The notes: generated by a model from the sequence alone, not told the origin. A stretch of DNA of 64,000 nt from Phyto melanocephala (GCA_941918925.1 OW799233.1:151334845-151398844); one strand, 5' to 3'. Positions 47,259-57,979 are shown, counted from the stretch's first letter. Numbers and translations are program-made.

Positions 47259-47992
47259 GCAAGTAAGAGTGCCATATTCGGCCGAGCCGAATCTTATATA
47301 CCCTTCGCAACGTGTAGTCTTGCAATAACAATAGTTTGTATCACCATTCATCTCATATGAAATATGTACATACATATATTAAAACATACATATATAAACA
47401 CATCCTACTGTAACATTATAAATATAGTTTACGTATGTATGTGTAAAAAATAAATATAAAAAATTGGAAAAAAACAAAGAAAAAAACTAAAAAAATTATA
47501 AAAATATATATAATAATAAATTTAAAATAAAAAAAAGAAAAATAAAAATATTTAAAAAAAAAAAAAATAAATTTAAAAAATAAATCAAAAAAAATTTTTG
47601 TTTGGCTCAGCTGGGTTTCGATGCCACGTTTACTCTAACCAGTATACCACATTTGTATGTATGTATGTTGTTGTTGCGATAAAAAAAAACGAGGTGGTCG
47701 TGGTTTTTTCCTCATATTCCAGTTGTTTATGTAAAGATGTTTGTGATTTTCAATAACAATCTACTTTCGAATATTTCTGATATTTTAATACCTCACCCGG
47801 GTCCAGGCAATGCGGGGGGCTTCAAAACGTTGATTTCAACAAACACACGGACAGATAGACAAAGCTTAATCGATTCCCCTATTCATAAGCTTTCAGAAAA
47901 TATATGCTTTAAAAAATGAAATGGAAATGAAAATTGTAGAAATTTCACACGAAATGATAAACCTATATATACCCTTTTTCACTGAAGGGTAT
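47259..47992 (+). repeat. Family A repeat, full-length copy
   Basis: Starts gcaagtaagagtgccatatt with palindrome ttcggccgagccgaa. A-rich core at 47455-47600, then ttggctcagctgggtttcga, 'ctcacccgggtccaggcaat', 'acacggacagatagacaaag', end ttcactgaagggtat. It abuts the next element directly. Confidence 0.85.
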
Positions 47993-47993
47993 A

Positions 47994-48137
47994 ACAAGTA
48001 AGAGTGGTATATTCGGCCGTAATGCGTCTAATAATGCCCTTCACCACCATGCTAATTGGTATTATGACTACATCGTTGCTTAGCCAAGATTTCAGATTCC
48101 ATTTTGTACGCCATTTCCTTTATTATTTCCAACGCCG
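47994..48137 (+). repeat. Repeat R3, split by a P-like element
   Basis: Starts acaagtaagagtggtatatt, keeps 'catcgttgcttagccaagat' and 'catttcctttattatttcca', and stops at CGCCG. It resumes at 53125-53300 with cgccgtcttcaattttgaat, 'ttctactagtcaaaccttgt' and 'aacacccatattgatgagga', the order seen in the R3 copies at 13.0 and 34.1 kb. Confidence 0.7.
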
Positions 48138-49103
48138 CACAGTGCTCTGTCCCCATATAGTGAATCGGCAAAACTAGAGTTCTTATCGCAGAATGACAAA
48201 ATTAAGTATACTGATACTTAATGTCAAAGTTTAGAAAAATTTGAAGTTTGATATTAATATCCGCAAGGATATGCTTACCTCCCATACATCCTGAATTAAA
48301 AAATTTGATTTTAAGCTACAATTTATACAAAAATGTAGCAAATCTTGTATATGTCTTTAAAATTTAAAATTCTAGCGTTGTTGCAATTTTTTTTGCATTC
48401 GGTGCAAGGACATGCCTACCTCCCATACATCCTTTTTTTTTTTTTTAAACTATCTTTTAGAAGCAGTTATGATTAGAATGTAAAAACTAATAAGTGATTC
48501 TTAAATAATGCGTTATAGATCTGTTGTAAATTTGGTTTCATTCGGTACATTCATTTCTATAAAAATGCGAAAATATGATGGTGGTACTAAGTAAAATTTA
48601 ACCTAAATGCTATTGCTTTTGTTTTCTTACTATATTATTTTTAGCTTTTATCCGATGTCAGTCCAGTATGGTTTAAAATTGTTGTAATCAAATGGACTTT
48701 ACAATAGAATTACAAAACTATGGATTTTGTTATTTACAGTGATACAAAATATCTTCCGAAGCGACAATAATTGGTGATAAACAATAAAATGTTCATAACA
48801 TCTTAGCTATGTTTCAGTATAACTGAGGTATGTTTTATTCAATTATCCCCTATTGGACGCGTAATTTAGCATTCTTTAAAACAAGATATAATTAATTTTA
48901 ATTGAGCCAGCATTTGACTGTGGATAGCGGGCGAAAGGGAAGTATACGTCGAAAACTACAAATGTACCGTTATGTAGTAAGTGTGACGAATTCAAAAATT
49001 TGATCTGTCTGTAAAATTTTACATGCTAAAATTTATTTCAATTGTAATTAATTATACTGTTTTTTGAAATGTATTTTTCAATTTCTTTAAATTCATAATT
49101 TTT

Positions 49104-49475
49104 TTAAATGTGGAATGTGGATTTAAGGGATGAAAGCTCTGGATCTGACATTAATAACAAATGTGCCATCAAATTTCTATTTGTATTTTGTCTGGTTATT
49201 TTTCTTGTATGCGAAAATCGCACACTCCTAATATTTTTATGACTGGCTTTCAAAGCTTCTTCGGACAAACATCCTGGAATAAGAAAAAAAATTAAAAACA
49301 ATTAAATACAATTACCTATTAGCTAAATTATTCAATAATATCACACCCATGTACTAGAACCGTACTTGGCAAGTAATACCATCCATACTGACTTAAATAT
49401 AAGTTTCTTGTACAATTTAATAGCTCTTTAAATGTTGTAATATTAACTGGGACTCCGCACGATAAAACTCTTTAT
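49104..49475 (-). pseudogene. P-element/THAP9-like transposase, C-terminal remnant
   Basis: This would be the end of the transposase that mobilises the 5-kb element. From about 49470 the minus strand reads 'PVNITTFKELLNC', 'YLSQYGWYYLPSTVLVHG' and 'CDIIE', then stops appear near 49335. After the splice-like sequence tttttttcttattccag (near 49296) an open block gives 'GCLSEEALKASHKNIRSVRF', 'HTRKITRQNTNRN' and 'LLLMSDPELSSLK', ending at 49104. The series 'WYYLPSTVLVHG ... LSEEA.KA..K..R ... SDPELSSL' is the conserved tail of P-superfamily transposases. The THAP DNA-binding and catalytic parts were not seen upstream, where family H begins at 49689. Non-functional. Confidence 0.75.
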
Positions 49476-49688
49476 ATTGTGCCAAATTTCTCAATAACGT
49501 TTTTATCAATTTCCGTAATTGCTAATAATATTCCCTGTGTATATATGATAAAGTGCATGAAATACTTTTAAATTATTTAATATGAAAAAATCGTTTTTAT
49601 GAGTGTGTACAAAAAATAAAAAATTTTCCGGCAAAAAATCTTAATTTTTTTTTAGATATCCAAACGTAGTATCTAAATCAAAAATAAA

Positions 49689-52346
49689 CAAGTAAGAGCA
49701 CTATATTCGGCTGTGCCGAATCTTTTATACCCACCACCAATTTTGTGTACATTTAAAGCACAATATTTATTATTTTGTTAATCGCTATAGAATAATCTCT
49801 TTATAATAAAATATGTATCACTTTCTTTGTAGAGGGTGGTTAAATTTTAAGGGCCCATGTTTAAGGTGAACCACATCTAAACTTCAACTTTTTTCTTGTA
49901 TTTCATTTGACATTTCTCAATCTCAGACTAACTCAATTTCAACCGTGGAAAGATACGCAATCGAGCAACGCTTTTAAATATTAAAGATTTTTATAAAAAT
50001 GGGCGTTCAAATCAAAATGCATTTTGTGCACTTCGTGATTCTTTTGGTCAACATAATCGTTCGAATTCGTCCACAATCGTGAGAATTGTAAAAAATATTT
50101 AAATGTCTGCAAAGCAGGTCTGTATAAAATGTGAAAACATCTGTGAATGCCATCTTAGTTCGTTGAATGGGAAACATTGCTGTTTTTCACGATAACGTGG
50201 CAAAAGAGCAAGCAACCTTGACTCATCATCGTGCCCAATAATCGAGCATCAACAGTGTCATTGAAAATTTGGACTATCGGATCGTGGTGTGCCGCCTAGG
50301 TTGGGGGGCCATTTGGCCGATATTTTGTTCCATACATAATTGAAGCATACAAATATTATCATTATAAAAATAAATGATAATAATTTCATAATAATTTTAT
50401 TCAAAATCAACATAGTCCCTTAAAATTAAACCACCCATTATAACTTCGGTATGCTAGTAAAATGTTTTCGAAAATTTAGTCTTTTAATGAAAGTGGTCGT
50501 TAAAATACGCGTGTCAATAAAGTTTTTGCTAATAAACATAACTTAGATATTTCAATATAGTCCTTTAGTATTCCAAAATCTTTATTCATAGAGAATTTAC
50601 ATGAATTTAAAAGGAAGAAAGTGAATTTAAGGTTAAATTTTAAGAGCCACAGGGTGATTTAAAATATACATTCTCTGCATTTTTCTAAAACGGGAAATTT
50701 ATTAGTAAGATTTTGATTTTTAAACTTCTATAACATTTTACTTTTAAAAGCTTTTCAAACGAAATAAGTTTTGTATAATTTTAAAATTTGTTAGCCATTA
50801 GTACATGAAAATAAATTGTTTATAATGTTTAGAGATAATTTTTTTGACTTAGGTCAAAATTTTCCTAAATTCCCATTTTTAATAGAGCATAATTTCAGGA
50901 GAACATAAGCATAAGTTGTTAGCATGCCATCTAGTAGTTGCTAGTAGAGTCATCTATCTTATCATCTTTATCTTATATTTCGCTACAGTACAATAAATGA
51001 CGCAGTGTAAGATGAATAAATGCTAATATATATGACTAATATATTTTTATAAAAATTTAAGGAAAAAAGTGTGCGTGGCACATCTATTTTCCGTTATAAC
51101 GAAGACTTTGACCAAAAAGCCATGTTTGCAAAATTTCAGAATCGTACATATATACACTGTGCGGTATAAATTTTCGTACATTTTTATCTCTAACTCTTTT
51201 CCTAATTCATAGATTTAAGCGATTTTCAGGGAAAAATATTCTTTTGACTCGATAAATATATATTCGAAGTTTCATGACTACGTTTATGCGTCTGGACACA
51301 ATTCAAAACTGAAAGTGGGCGTTATAGTAGGCGTGTCAAAGTTGTTTTTGCTAATGAGTACAACTTAGGTGTTTCAATAGAGGCCTTTATTATTCCAAAA
51401 TCTTTATTAATAGAGAAATTATATGAATTTTAGTTAAAACGTTATATGGGAGTTTAGTTTTCTGGCACAGTAATGATATTGCCTAGGGGGATAGACGTAG
51501 CAAAATTTATCATCATACCTCTAATTTTAGCGGTTTTATGAGCTTTTAAATTTCATTTACGGTAGATAACGTGAAAAGTGGGCGTTATAGTAGGCGTGTC
51601 AAAGTTGTTTTTGCTAATGAGTACAACTGAGGTGTTTCAATAGAGGCCTTTATTATTCCAAAATCTTTATTAATAGAGAAATTATATGAATTTTAGTTAA
51701 AACGTTATATGGGAGGTGGGCGTAAAAGTGGGCGTGGCACATTGATATGCCGTTGCAAGAAAGCGTGTCACCAAAAAGCAAAGTGTGCAAAATTTCAGAG
51801 TCGTACATCCAATTTTGTTGCTTTTATGACGTTTTTGTTTTTAAATATACCGAAAAATACACTGTGCGGTATAAATTTTCGTACATTTTGATCGATAACT
51901 CCTCTCCTGATGCATAGATTTAGACAATTTTCAGGGGAAAATATTGTTTTTACCCAGGAAATATATATTCGAAGTTTCATGAGTCTACGCGTTTGGACAC
52001 AATTCCATTTTATTCGATGTTCAAAGGACACGGTTTTTTCGACCTACTCTTGCTTTTCGAGCTATAACTCTCTTCCTAATATTCCGATTTAGCCCATTTT
52101 CAATACCAAACAAACCTTGTCTATAAGAAAGATTCTGGCAAAATTTGAGCCCCCTAGCTTTTTCGGTGCGACCTCTATCGTGCTTTCAACAGACGGACAG
52201 ACGGACGGACATAGCTAGATCGTCATAAAATCAAACCCCGATTCAGAATATACATACTTTATGGGGTCTAAAATGGATATTTCGATGTGTTACAAACGGA
52301 ATGACAAAATGAATATACCCCCACCATTTTTTTGGTGGCGGGTATA
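49689..52346 (+). repeat. Family H repeat, longest copy, with family C inside
   Basis: Starts acaagtaagagcactatatt, palindrome ttcggctgtgccgaa, 'tttatacccaccaccaattt'. Ends with the hairpin tatacccccacca...tggtggcgggtata. The interior holds an imperfect duplication of about 140 bases with spacing near 263 (starting gtgggcgttatagtaggcgt at 51315 and 51578). Near 52185 is 'caacagacggacagacggac', a (GACR)n tract. Interrupted at 49832-50438 by family C. Noncoding. Confidence 0.75.
49832..50438 (+). mobile_element. Family C mariner-like MITE (607 bp)
   Basis: Ends gagggtggttaaattttaag and 'ccttaaaattaaaccaccca', with TA at 49830-49831 and 50439-50440. Deleted transposase interior as in the other MITE copies. 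Confidence 0.8.
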
Positions 52347-53300
52347 AAAAATCACTCATTTTTTATTTATATTATTTTTATAGTATCGTCAAACTTTGTA
52401 AAATATTAGTGTAGACCCAAAAATAATACATTATTTACTTTAAATTTTTTTCATGTTTTTCTTGTCAAAAAAAAAAAAAAAAATACCTAGTTCATAAAAA
52501 TTCAGTTAATTTTTTGCAGTAAAGAAGAAACAAGAGATTTATAACTTAATATTTTCCAATTTTGGCAGAACCATAAACTTACCTCTTTGTAATTTTTTTT
52601 ATAACTTAGGAAATATGACTCAAGAAATGAATGCAATTTTTATATTTCCAGCTGAAAAAGACTTTTTTATAGATTCTGTTAAAGCTCTCCAAAAAGTACT
52701 AAAATCTTAAATAAAAATTTAGGTACTCTGAAAAAATAGTTAATTATACTCTGCCAAACTTTAGAAACTTCGGGGATTTCCAATAAAAAAATCTTAAAGT
52801 TTACGATAATACAAAAATTTTTCTCAGCAATAATTTCCGTTTTTTTATGCGTTTAGTGGTAAACAAAACGGCCAAGTTTGAAAAGACTGTATTAAGAAAT
52901 TAATTTTTGGCAATTTTTTTTAGTAAAACAGGTAAAAGTCGTTTTTTTTTATAAAACAGTTTAGCTCAAAAATTGTTTGACTTTGAAGCGCTCCGCTGTA
53001 AACAAAAAGTGAAATTTATGAATTCTACTTAAAAATCTTTGTTAGCTTTTCAAAAATGTATATAACATAAATATTCTTTACACTTTCTTAATCTTTAGTT
53101 TTGCCTATGGGACAGAGCACTGTGCGCCGTCTTCAATTTTGAATTTTTACATGCATAGTAAGTTGTGTTCTACTAGTCAAACCTTGTCATTTAACACCCA
53201 TATTGATGAGGATTGAAAAAATCCGCCATTTTGTTTATATTTTATTTAATTTAGTTTTAATTGAGAACTTTAAGAATTTAGTTTCAGAACTATAACTGGT

Positions 53301-54059
53301 GATTACTGTCTGATTTTTTAGTCTTTTAAAGAATACTTAAATTGGTGATCATTTCATACATCACTAGGCATAAGCTATCGGTTGTCAGCATAAAATATCA
53401 AAACTAATAGAAACGTTTTATAGTTATTTTACTGTTATTAAACATTTATAAATTAGATATTTTATTAACGGTTAATAACATAGAAAGTGTTTAATAAAAC
53501 CGAAATAAATGTATTTTTATAAATTGGATTGTAGATTTTTAAATAACTGAATCGCTTTTTTAAACTGTAATTTCTGTTAAACAAAAACATTTAGGCTTTT
53601 TTATTCAAATTCTATTAACAACATTATTTTTTTAACTAAAAATTCCCTTTTTTTAATGTGAAATTTGCTTAGTAGTATTATTGTTATACTGCATTTTAGC
53701 AATTTATCATGCATTCAAAAAGAGGAAGGAAGTTTTTATATTAAATCCCTAAATGTTACAATGTCAAAAATTGTTATATGCACACAAATTGACATTTATT
53801 TATGTCGTATGTATGTGTGTACATATACTATTAACATGAATCAAATGAAATAACAAAAATCAATGACTATAATTTTCACGTTTAAATATAAAATCAGAAT
53901 ATAACACAATAAAATTATAAATCAAAGTACGATGTTAAAACATAAACAAACTTTTATATTAAGGGTATTCACTTTATCGGTCATAAGCTTGTCAAAATAT
54001 GTAATTTGGTTCTGTTTGATAAAATCAAAAATAAATTAAAAAAAAAAAAAAAAAAAAAA
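53301..54059. other. AT-rich intron sequence
   Basis: No repeat or motif recognised. The 62-codon frame at 53665-53853 is compositional. A run of about 24 A lies at 54038-54061. Confidence 0.35.
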
Positions 54060-55176
54060 AACATTTTTTCTTGACACGCCGATTTAAACGCCCAAAACCC
54101 ATATAATGCTTTATATTAAAAAATCTATCTATGGACACAGATTTTGAAAGAATAAAGGGCTGTATATTGAAAAATCTAAATTAAGTTTGTTGGCGTCTAT
54201 CTGATATAAATACATTTGTAACTTAAGTGTAGACCATACGTAACGGCGTAAAATCGTTTAACGGCGTAAAATCTTGACCGTCTTTGTACTTGTTGCTCTT
54301 GCTGAACACTTGCTTTCTTTTTTTTACCAAGTGATTGACGCCAACATTTATAAATTAAATTGTAAAAAACCTTAAAATTTATTAACTAAAATCAATAAAA
54401 GTGAAATAAATAGAAAATAGAGAAATATTAAATAAAATTTAAAATAAAAGTGTTCATTTTATAAAGAAAAGCCCCTGAACAACAGGTTGTATTAAACCAA
54501 TATATAGAGACACTCAACCACCACCTTCTGGTCAACAGTGATTATAAACCCCCATTTGTAGCTCCTGCAATTGGACACCAGCAACGATCGAGGTAAACAA
54601 AGTTCATTAGCAGAAATAACTTTGACACGCCAACTTTAACGCCCTGCTATCAATGAAATTTTAAAGCTTATAAAAGCAAGAGAATTAGATGATGAAATTT
54701 TGCATGCAAAGTTTTCTGGTAAAATGGCGAAATGCGAACTTGTAACACATTACCTAAAATTCATATTATTTTTATATGCACAAAAAGAAATCTATAATGA
54801 AAAAGGATATCTATAATGGATTATCTAAGTTAAATTCAAACATTAATTATTTGATTTAAACAGTAGGAGGTGCCACGCCCACAAAAAGTTAATATTATTT
54901 TATAACTACTTCTGATTAGCAAATTATGCTCTTCAGTTTGAAAAATTAATAGTGAGTAGTATTTATCCTAATATAGAGATGCTTATGACTTTATTGTTAG
55001 ACTAAATTTAAGAAAACAAATTAATAGCAAATACACAAAGGAGCTAAAACATATTTTAGTATAAAGAGATTAATTCATAGTAACCATATTAATAAATTTT
55101 TTGCTATAAAAGTATCCAAAATTGGTGGTGAGTAACAAAAGTTCGTCGCTGCCGAATAAAGTTTTCTTACTCGCTT
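54060..55176 (-). repeat. Family H 5' half, interrupted by a solo LTR
   Basis: Contains 'cttgacacgccgatttaaac', 'ttgacacgccaactttaacg' and 'gtgccacgcccacaaaaagt'. Its eroded start is at 55100-55176 ('aaaattggtggtgagt', 'gctgccgaataaagttttct'). Confidence 0.65.
54188..54599. mobile_element. Solo LTR of an LTR retrotransposon (412 bp)
   Basis: The segment starts TGTTGGCGTCTATCTG and ends GATCGAGGTAAACA (TG...CA). It is flanked by the 5-bp duplication AAGTT at 54183-54187 and 54600-54604. It includes AATAAA near 54430 and is GC-richer than its surroundings near its right end. The flanks join to the normal family-H text 'aaattaagttcattagcaga'. TGTTGG starts are common in BEL/Pao LTRs, but the family is not proven. 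Confidence 0.7.
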
Positions 55177-55365
55177 ATATATTTAATATTTCATTAGCAT
55201 GATCAAAAATTCTTTTTTAAATATTATTCGCAAGACGAAAGACGGTAACTTGAATGTGTCTAATGTTTTTTATTTAATTTTTTAACATTCACACACACAT
55301 ACATATAAAACATGTTGAATAGATTGTATTATAAACTACACTGAATCACTGAATCACTCACTTAC

Positions 55366-55834
55366 CATACGATGAATTCATTTGCATTCCACTCTGCTCT
55401 GGATCACGTGTCAAATAAAGTTCGCTTTTATCGGAAGACATCAAATCGGAAAATTTAATATTCAATTCATGTGTACGTAAATAGCGAGAGAAGCGCTCAA
55501 GTAAGGTGTCATCCAGATTATCTCCTTCAGCACCAGCTGTTCCATTATTATTGTTTTTGTTGTTTTCATTGTAATTTTTAGCGGTATGATTATTATGGGA
55601 ATTGGTTGACGGTACAATTTCCAAGCCACGTACAATAACAATTGGTTTATGGGTTTTACTTAGATTATTGATAACATTATTTATGACTTGTGTGCCACGA
55701 CAGTAGATGGATGTCTCCACGGAGTTTGTCAAACACTCAGCTGGTATGTTGGCAATATCGTCGGGCAAAGATGAATTGCAATAATTTATAAGGATGTAAA
55801 AAATTAGGATAATTAAAGCACTTTGTTTCAACAT
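55366..55834 (-). CDS. Osiris family protein, exon 1 (signal peptide and two-cysteine region)
   Basis: Start of the only convincing host gene of the window. From the ATG at 55834 (context acaaaacATG) it encodes 156 codons plus one base. Residues 1-21 (MLKQSALIILIFYILINYCN) are a signal peptide. 'IPAECLTNSVETSIYC' is the two-cysteine region typical of Osiris proteins. 'PIVIVRGLEIVP' and, after an asparagine-rich spacer (about residues 80-105), 'LDDTLLERFSRYLRTHELNI' form the first part of the DUF1676 domain. A perfect donor (TATG|GTAAGTGAG) ends the exon, and phase 1 matches exon 2 at 47065. Joined length is 268 residues. Osiris proteins are secretory or endosomal membrane proteins of insects, linked to cuticle and tracheal development and usually clustered. 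No second family member is in this window, and I cannot say which Osiris number it is. Confidence 0.88.
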
Positions 55835-55905
55835 GTTTTGTGTTAAATTTCTTTATCTTGATTAATTTTTTTTTGTTTATACTGAAATTAGAATCCTTGA
55901 CCGTC

Positions 55906-55921
55906 AGCCAAACGTTTGGCT
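55906..55921. promoter_or_regulatory. 16-bp perfect palindrome upstream of the Osiris start
   Basis: AGCCAAACGTTTGGCT lies about 75 bases upstream of the ATG, between the TATA-like box and the start. It could bind a dimeric factor, or be chance. Confidence 0.35.
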
Positions 55922-55959
55922 CGTATTGTATTGTGTTACAAGTTCTTTAAACAATTGTC

Positions 55960-55999
55960 AACTAGTTTCACTTAGTTGAAACTAAATCTAATTTATAGC
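55960..55999 (-). promoter_or_regulatory. Candidate TATA box of the Osiris gene
   Basis: On the minus strand GCTATAAATTAG (TATAAA at 55997-55992) lies 158 bases upstream of the ATG. A TTCAACT sequence resembling an initiator lies about 20 bases downstream, closer than the usual 30. In AT-rich DNA such boxes arise by chance. Confidence 0.35.
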
Positions 56000-57734
56000 A
56001 TTGTCTTGTGTATGAGAAATCAAATTAAACCGTATTGCACTCTGTACTAACAACCCACAAATTGACAGACCATGTTTCTTTTTTTCCCCCCTTTTTTTTA
56101 ACGACTAACCAAATTGCAGACTTATAATTATTTGTTACAGTTTTCTTTGAACGATGATAGTTTTTACTTTGTGTTCTGCTTCTGTTTGTTTAGTAAATGA
56201 GATTTTTCATTTGAATTGTTTTAAGTAATTTTCAGTTTTCATGGTCAGTTGATCACGCATCTGAAATGGAAATGTCTCAATACTACAAAAGAACTGTAAA
56301 TCCCAGATAGGGTTGCCAGAAAAGTCTTGATTTGTTTTGGTTGCAAAACTTTTAAAACTCGTCGAGCTATAAAGTAAAAAATAAAATAAATTTGTTGTTC
56401 TTTTTTCTATTTTTTTATAAATCTGTCATCAGAAAAGAAATTGAAAAGTTTCACTTCCAAAATTCAAAGTCAGTTAGCCACTGCCTTTTTATCCAATACT
56501 TATTATCTTTTTGTTTTTGTCAATACTTGTAAATTAACTACGTTTTGATTAATAATAATTGCTATGGAAACCTGGAAAATTTTGTAAAGAAGAATCTTTT
56601 CATCCAATAGTTATTTCTCCTAAATAAGAGTCTGATGTATTTTTCTTAAAAGTCACCATTGGTTACACACAAAAAAACAATTTGGTTTAAATTTCAACAG
56701 TTCACAACAACAAAGTTGCTACTGTTTTCGGAATTATTATTGAAAATTCATTTACCCTTAACAATTTCAACTGATGTAGTTATTATTATTGGAATATGTA
56801 CAGATTATTGCTGCCTATAATTATCTTCTAAAAGGCATTTGTAATGACAAAATATGATCTTATTAAGATGTTTGAATGAGCTTGACTGTAATTGAATAGC
56901 AAACGTAATTTTCACTTTATTCGAGAAGTTCAATTAACTTGAAATGTAGATGCATATTGAGTTCCTATGACAATACTTGTACAATTCTATGATTAGACAA
57001 AGCAAATATTATTTTTCAATTACTTTTCCGTAACCAATTTTTATGAAACTTTGCAAACACCAGAGACCGGAAGTGTGTAGTCGAAAAAAGTAACTTAAAA
57101 GAAAATATAACTTTAAGTAATTTTGGGTAAATAATTCAATGATTTAAAAAAAATATATATGAATTTAGATACAATCTGTTATATCAATTCTTTGTCAAAC
57201 ACTAATACATACATACATATGTACATAAATGGAAAACAAAAATAAACATTTTGGATTTGTTTTTGTTTTCAATGTTTTCTTGGATTTGTCTGCTTAAAAA
57301 TAATACAATAATCAAAATGTACTTTTCGCAAAATTCAGCTGTATTTGAAGTGTTTAATGAATTTTTGTCGAATTTGTATTAGCTGATGTCCATTTGAAAT
57401 GTCACATTTAGTTATGACGGGCTGCTAAAAGAGGTGCTAGATGATTTGGAATAAAAATCAAAATTAAAAAAAACATCATTGTCGTCGCTTTTATTTAAAA
57501 AAGGCAAAAATTTGGCATATTAAAAATATTTTTTTATATACAACAAAACAGTTTTTTATTACACAAAAAATAACAAAACAACACAATTTATAATCAACTA
57601 ATGTTAAAAGTATATTAAATGACATAAAAGTCAATAAAACTAAGTTTTATAAATATGTAAGTATAATATAAGTAGAAATTCGCATTACAAAGTATTGTGT
57701 TGAGTATACTTATGTACCGTTTTTCACTACTTAC
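56000..57734. other. Upstream region of the Osiris gene, no gene recognised
   Basis: Unlike most of the window it shows none of the repeat families described here, so it may hold the gene's control DNA. No specific binding site can be supported. Confidence 0.4.
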
Positions 57735-57913
57735 GCGTCATTACGACCAACTCTTTGTCTCACTGGCACGGCAGCATCACACAATGAATATGTACGCTCA
57801 CATTTTTGCACTAAACTTGTTATTGCTTGTCTACTAGGACGAGAATAACGACTGAAAATTGGAGTAAACGCTCTTAAAGTTGCGGTTACCGACTCAGAAT
57901 TTCGGTAGTACAT
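57735..57913 (-). pseudogene. ITm-superfamily transposase, N-terminal helix-turn-helix fragment
   Basis: Sixty codons from ATG at 57913: MYYRNSESVTATLRAFTPIF, then 'RPSRQAITSLVQKCERTYSL' and 'CDAAVPVRQRVGRNDA'. This pattern (YxxNSxSVxxTxRxFxP..., RPSRxxIxxLVxKxExT, then RxRVGRN) is the N-terminal DNA-binding domain of the mariner-like family whose C-terminal ends lie at 26.5, 32.9, 44.7 and 61 kb. The rest of the transposase is not found downstream. The end carries a donor-like GTAAGTAG, and a good acceptor-like ctttttttcag lies near 57976. I first took these as a host exon, but the protein match makes a transposon relic more likely. Confidence 0.65.
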
Positions 57914-57979
57914 TTTAATTATCTTGCATATATTGTTCGTTCGTGTACTTTACCATGATAAAAATGCCGAGTTTACTGA

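Larger units (their letters stand above)
48138..53124 (-). mobile_element. P-superfamily DNA transposon, about 5 kb, degenerate
   Basis: Terminal inverted repeats cacagtgctctgtccc (left) and its complement gggacagagcactgtg (right), extended by similar text 'cggcaaaactag' and 'agttttgcctat'. CGCCG flanks both ends (48133-48137, 53125-53129). It contains a P/THAP9-type transposase end on the minus strand and nested family-H and family-C insertions. P elements usually make 8-bp duplications; only 5 bp agree here, so the outer bases may have mutated. Confidence 0.75.
47066..55365 (-). other. 8.3-kb intron of the Osiris gene, filled with mobile elements
   Basis: Donor GTAAGTGAG at 55365 downwards, acceptor AG at 47066-47067. 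It holds, in plus coordinates, a family-A copy (47259-47992), R3 (47994-48137 and 53125-53300) split by a P-superfamily element (48138-53124), and family H (54060-55176) split by a solo LTR. Only a few hundred bases look unique. The length is large compared with the compact introns usual for this family. Confidence 0.75.

Noticed and set aside
46846..47328. Overlapping frames across the Osiris exon 2 boundary
   Set aside because: Out-of-frame or antisense readings of exon 2 and the adjacent intron.
49104..49301. Possible middle exon of the Osiris gene
   Set aside because: It is phase-compatible, but the protein text is P/THAP9-like, it ends in a stop, and exon 1 joined directly to 47065 gives the expected domain order. 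Kept only as a possible alternative exon.
57735..57913. First exon of a mitochondrial-targeted host gene
   Set aside because: The basic N-terminus and good splice-like sites suggested it, but the text matches the helix-turn-helix start of mariner-like transposases.
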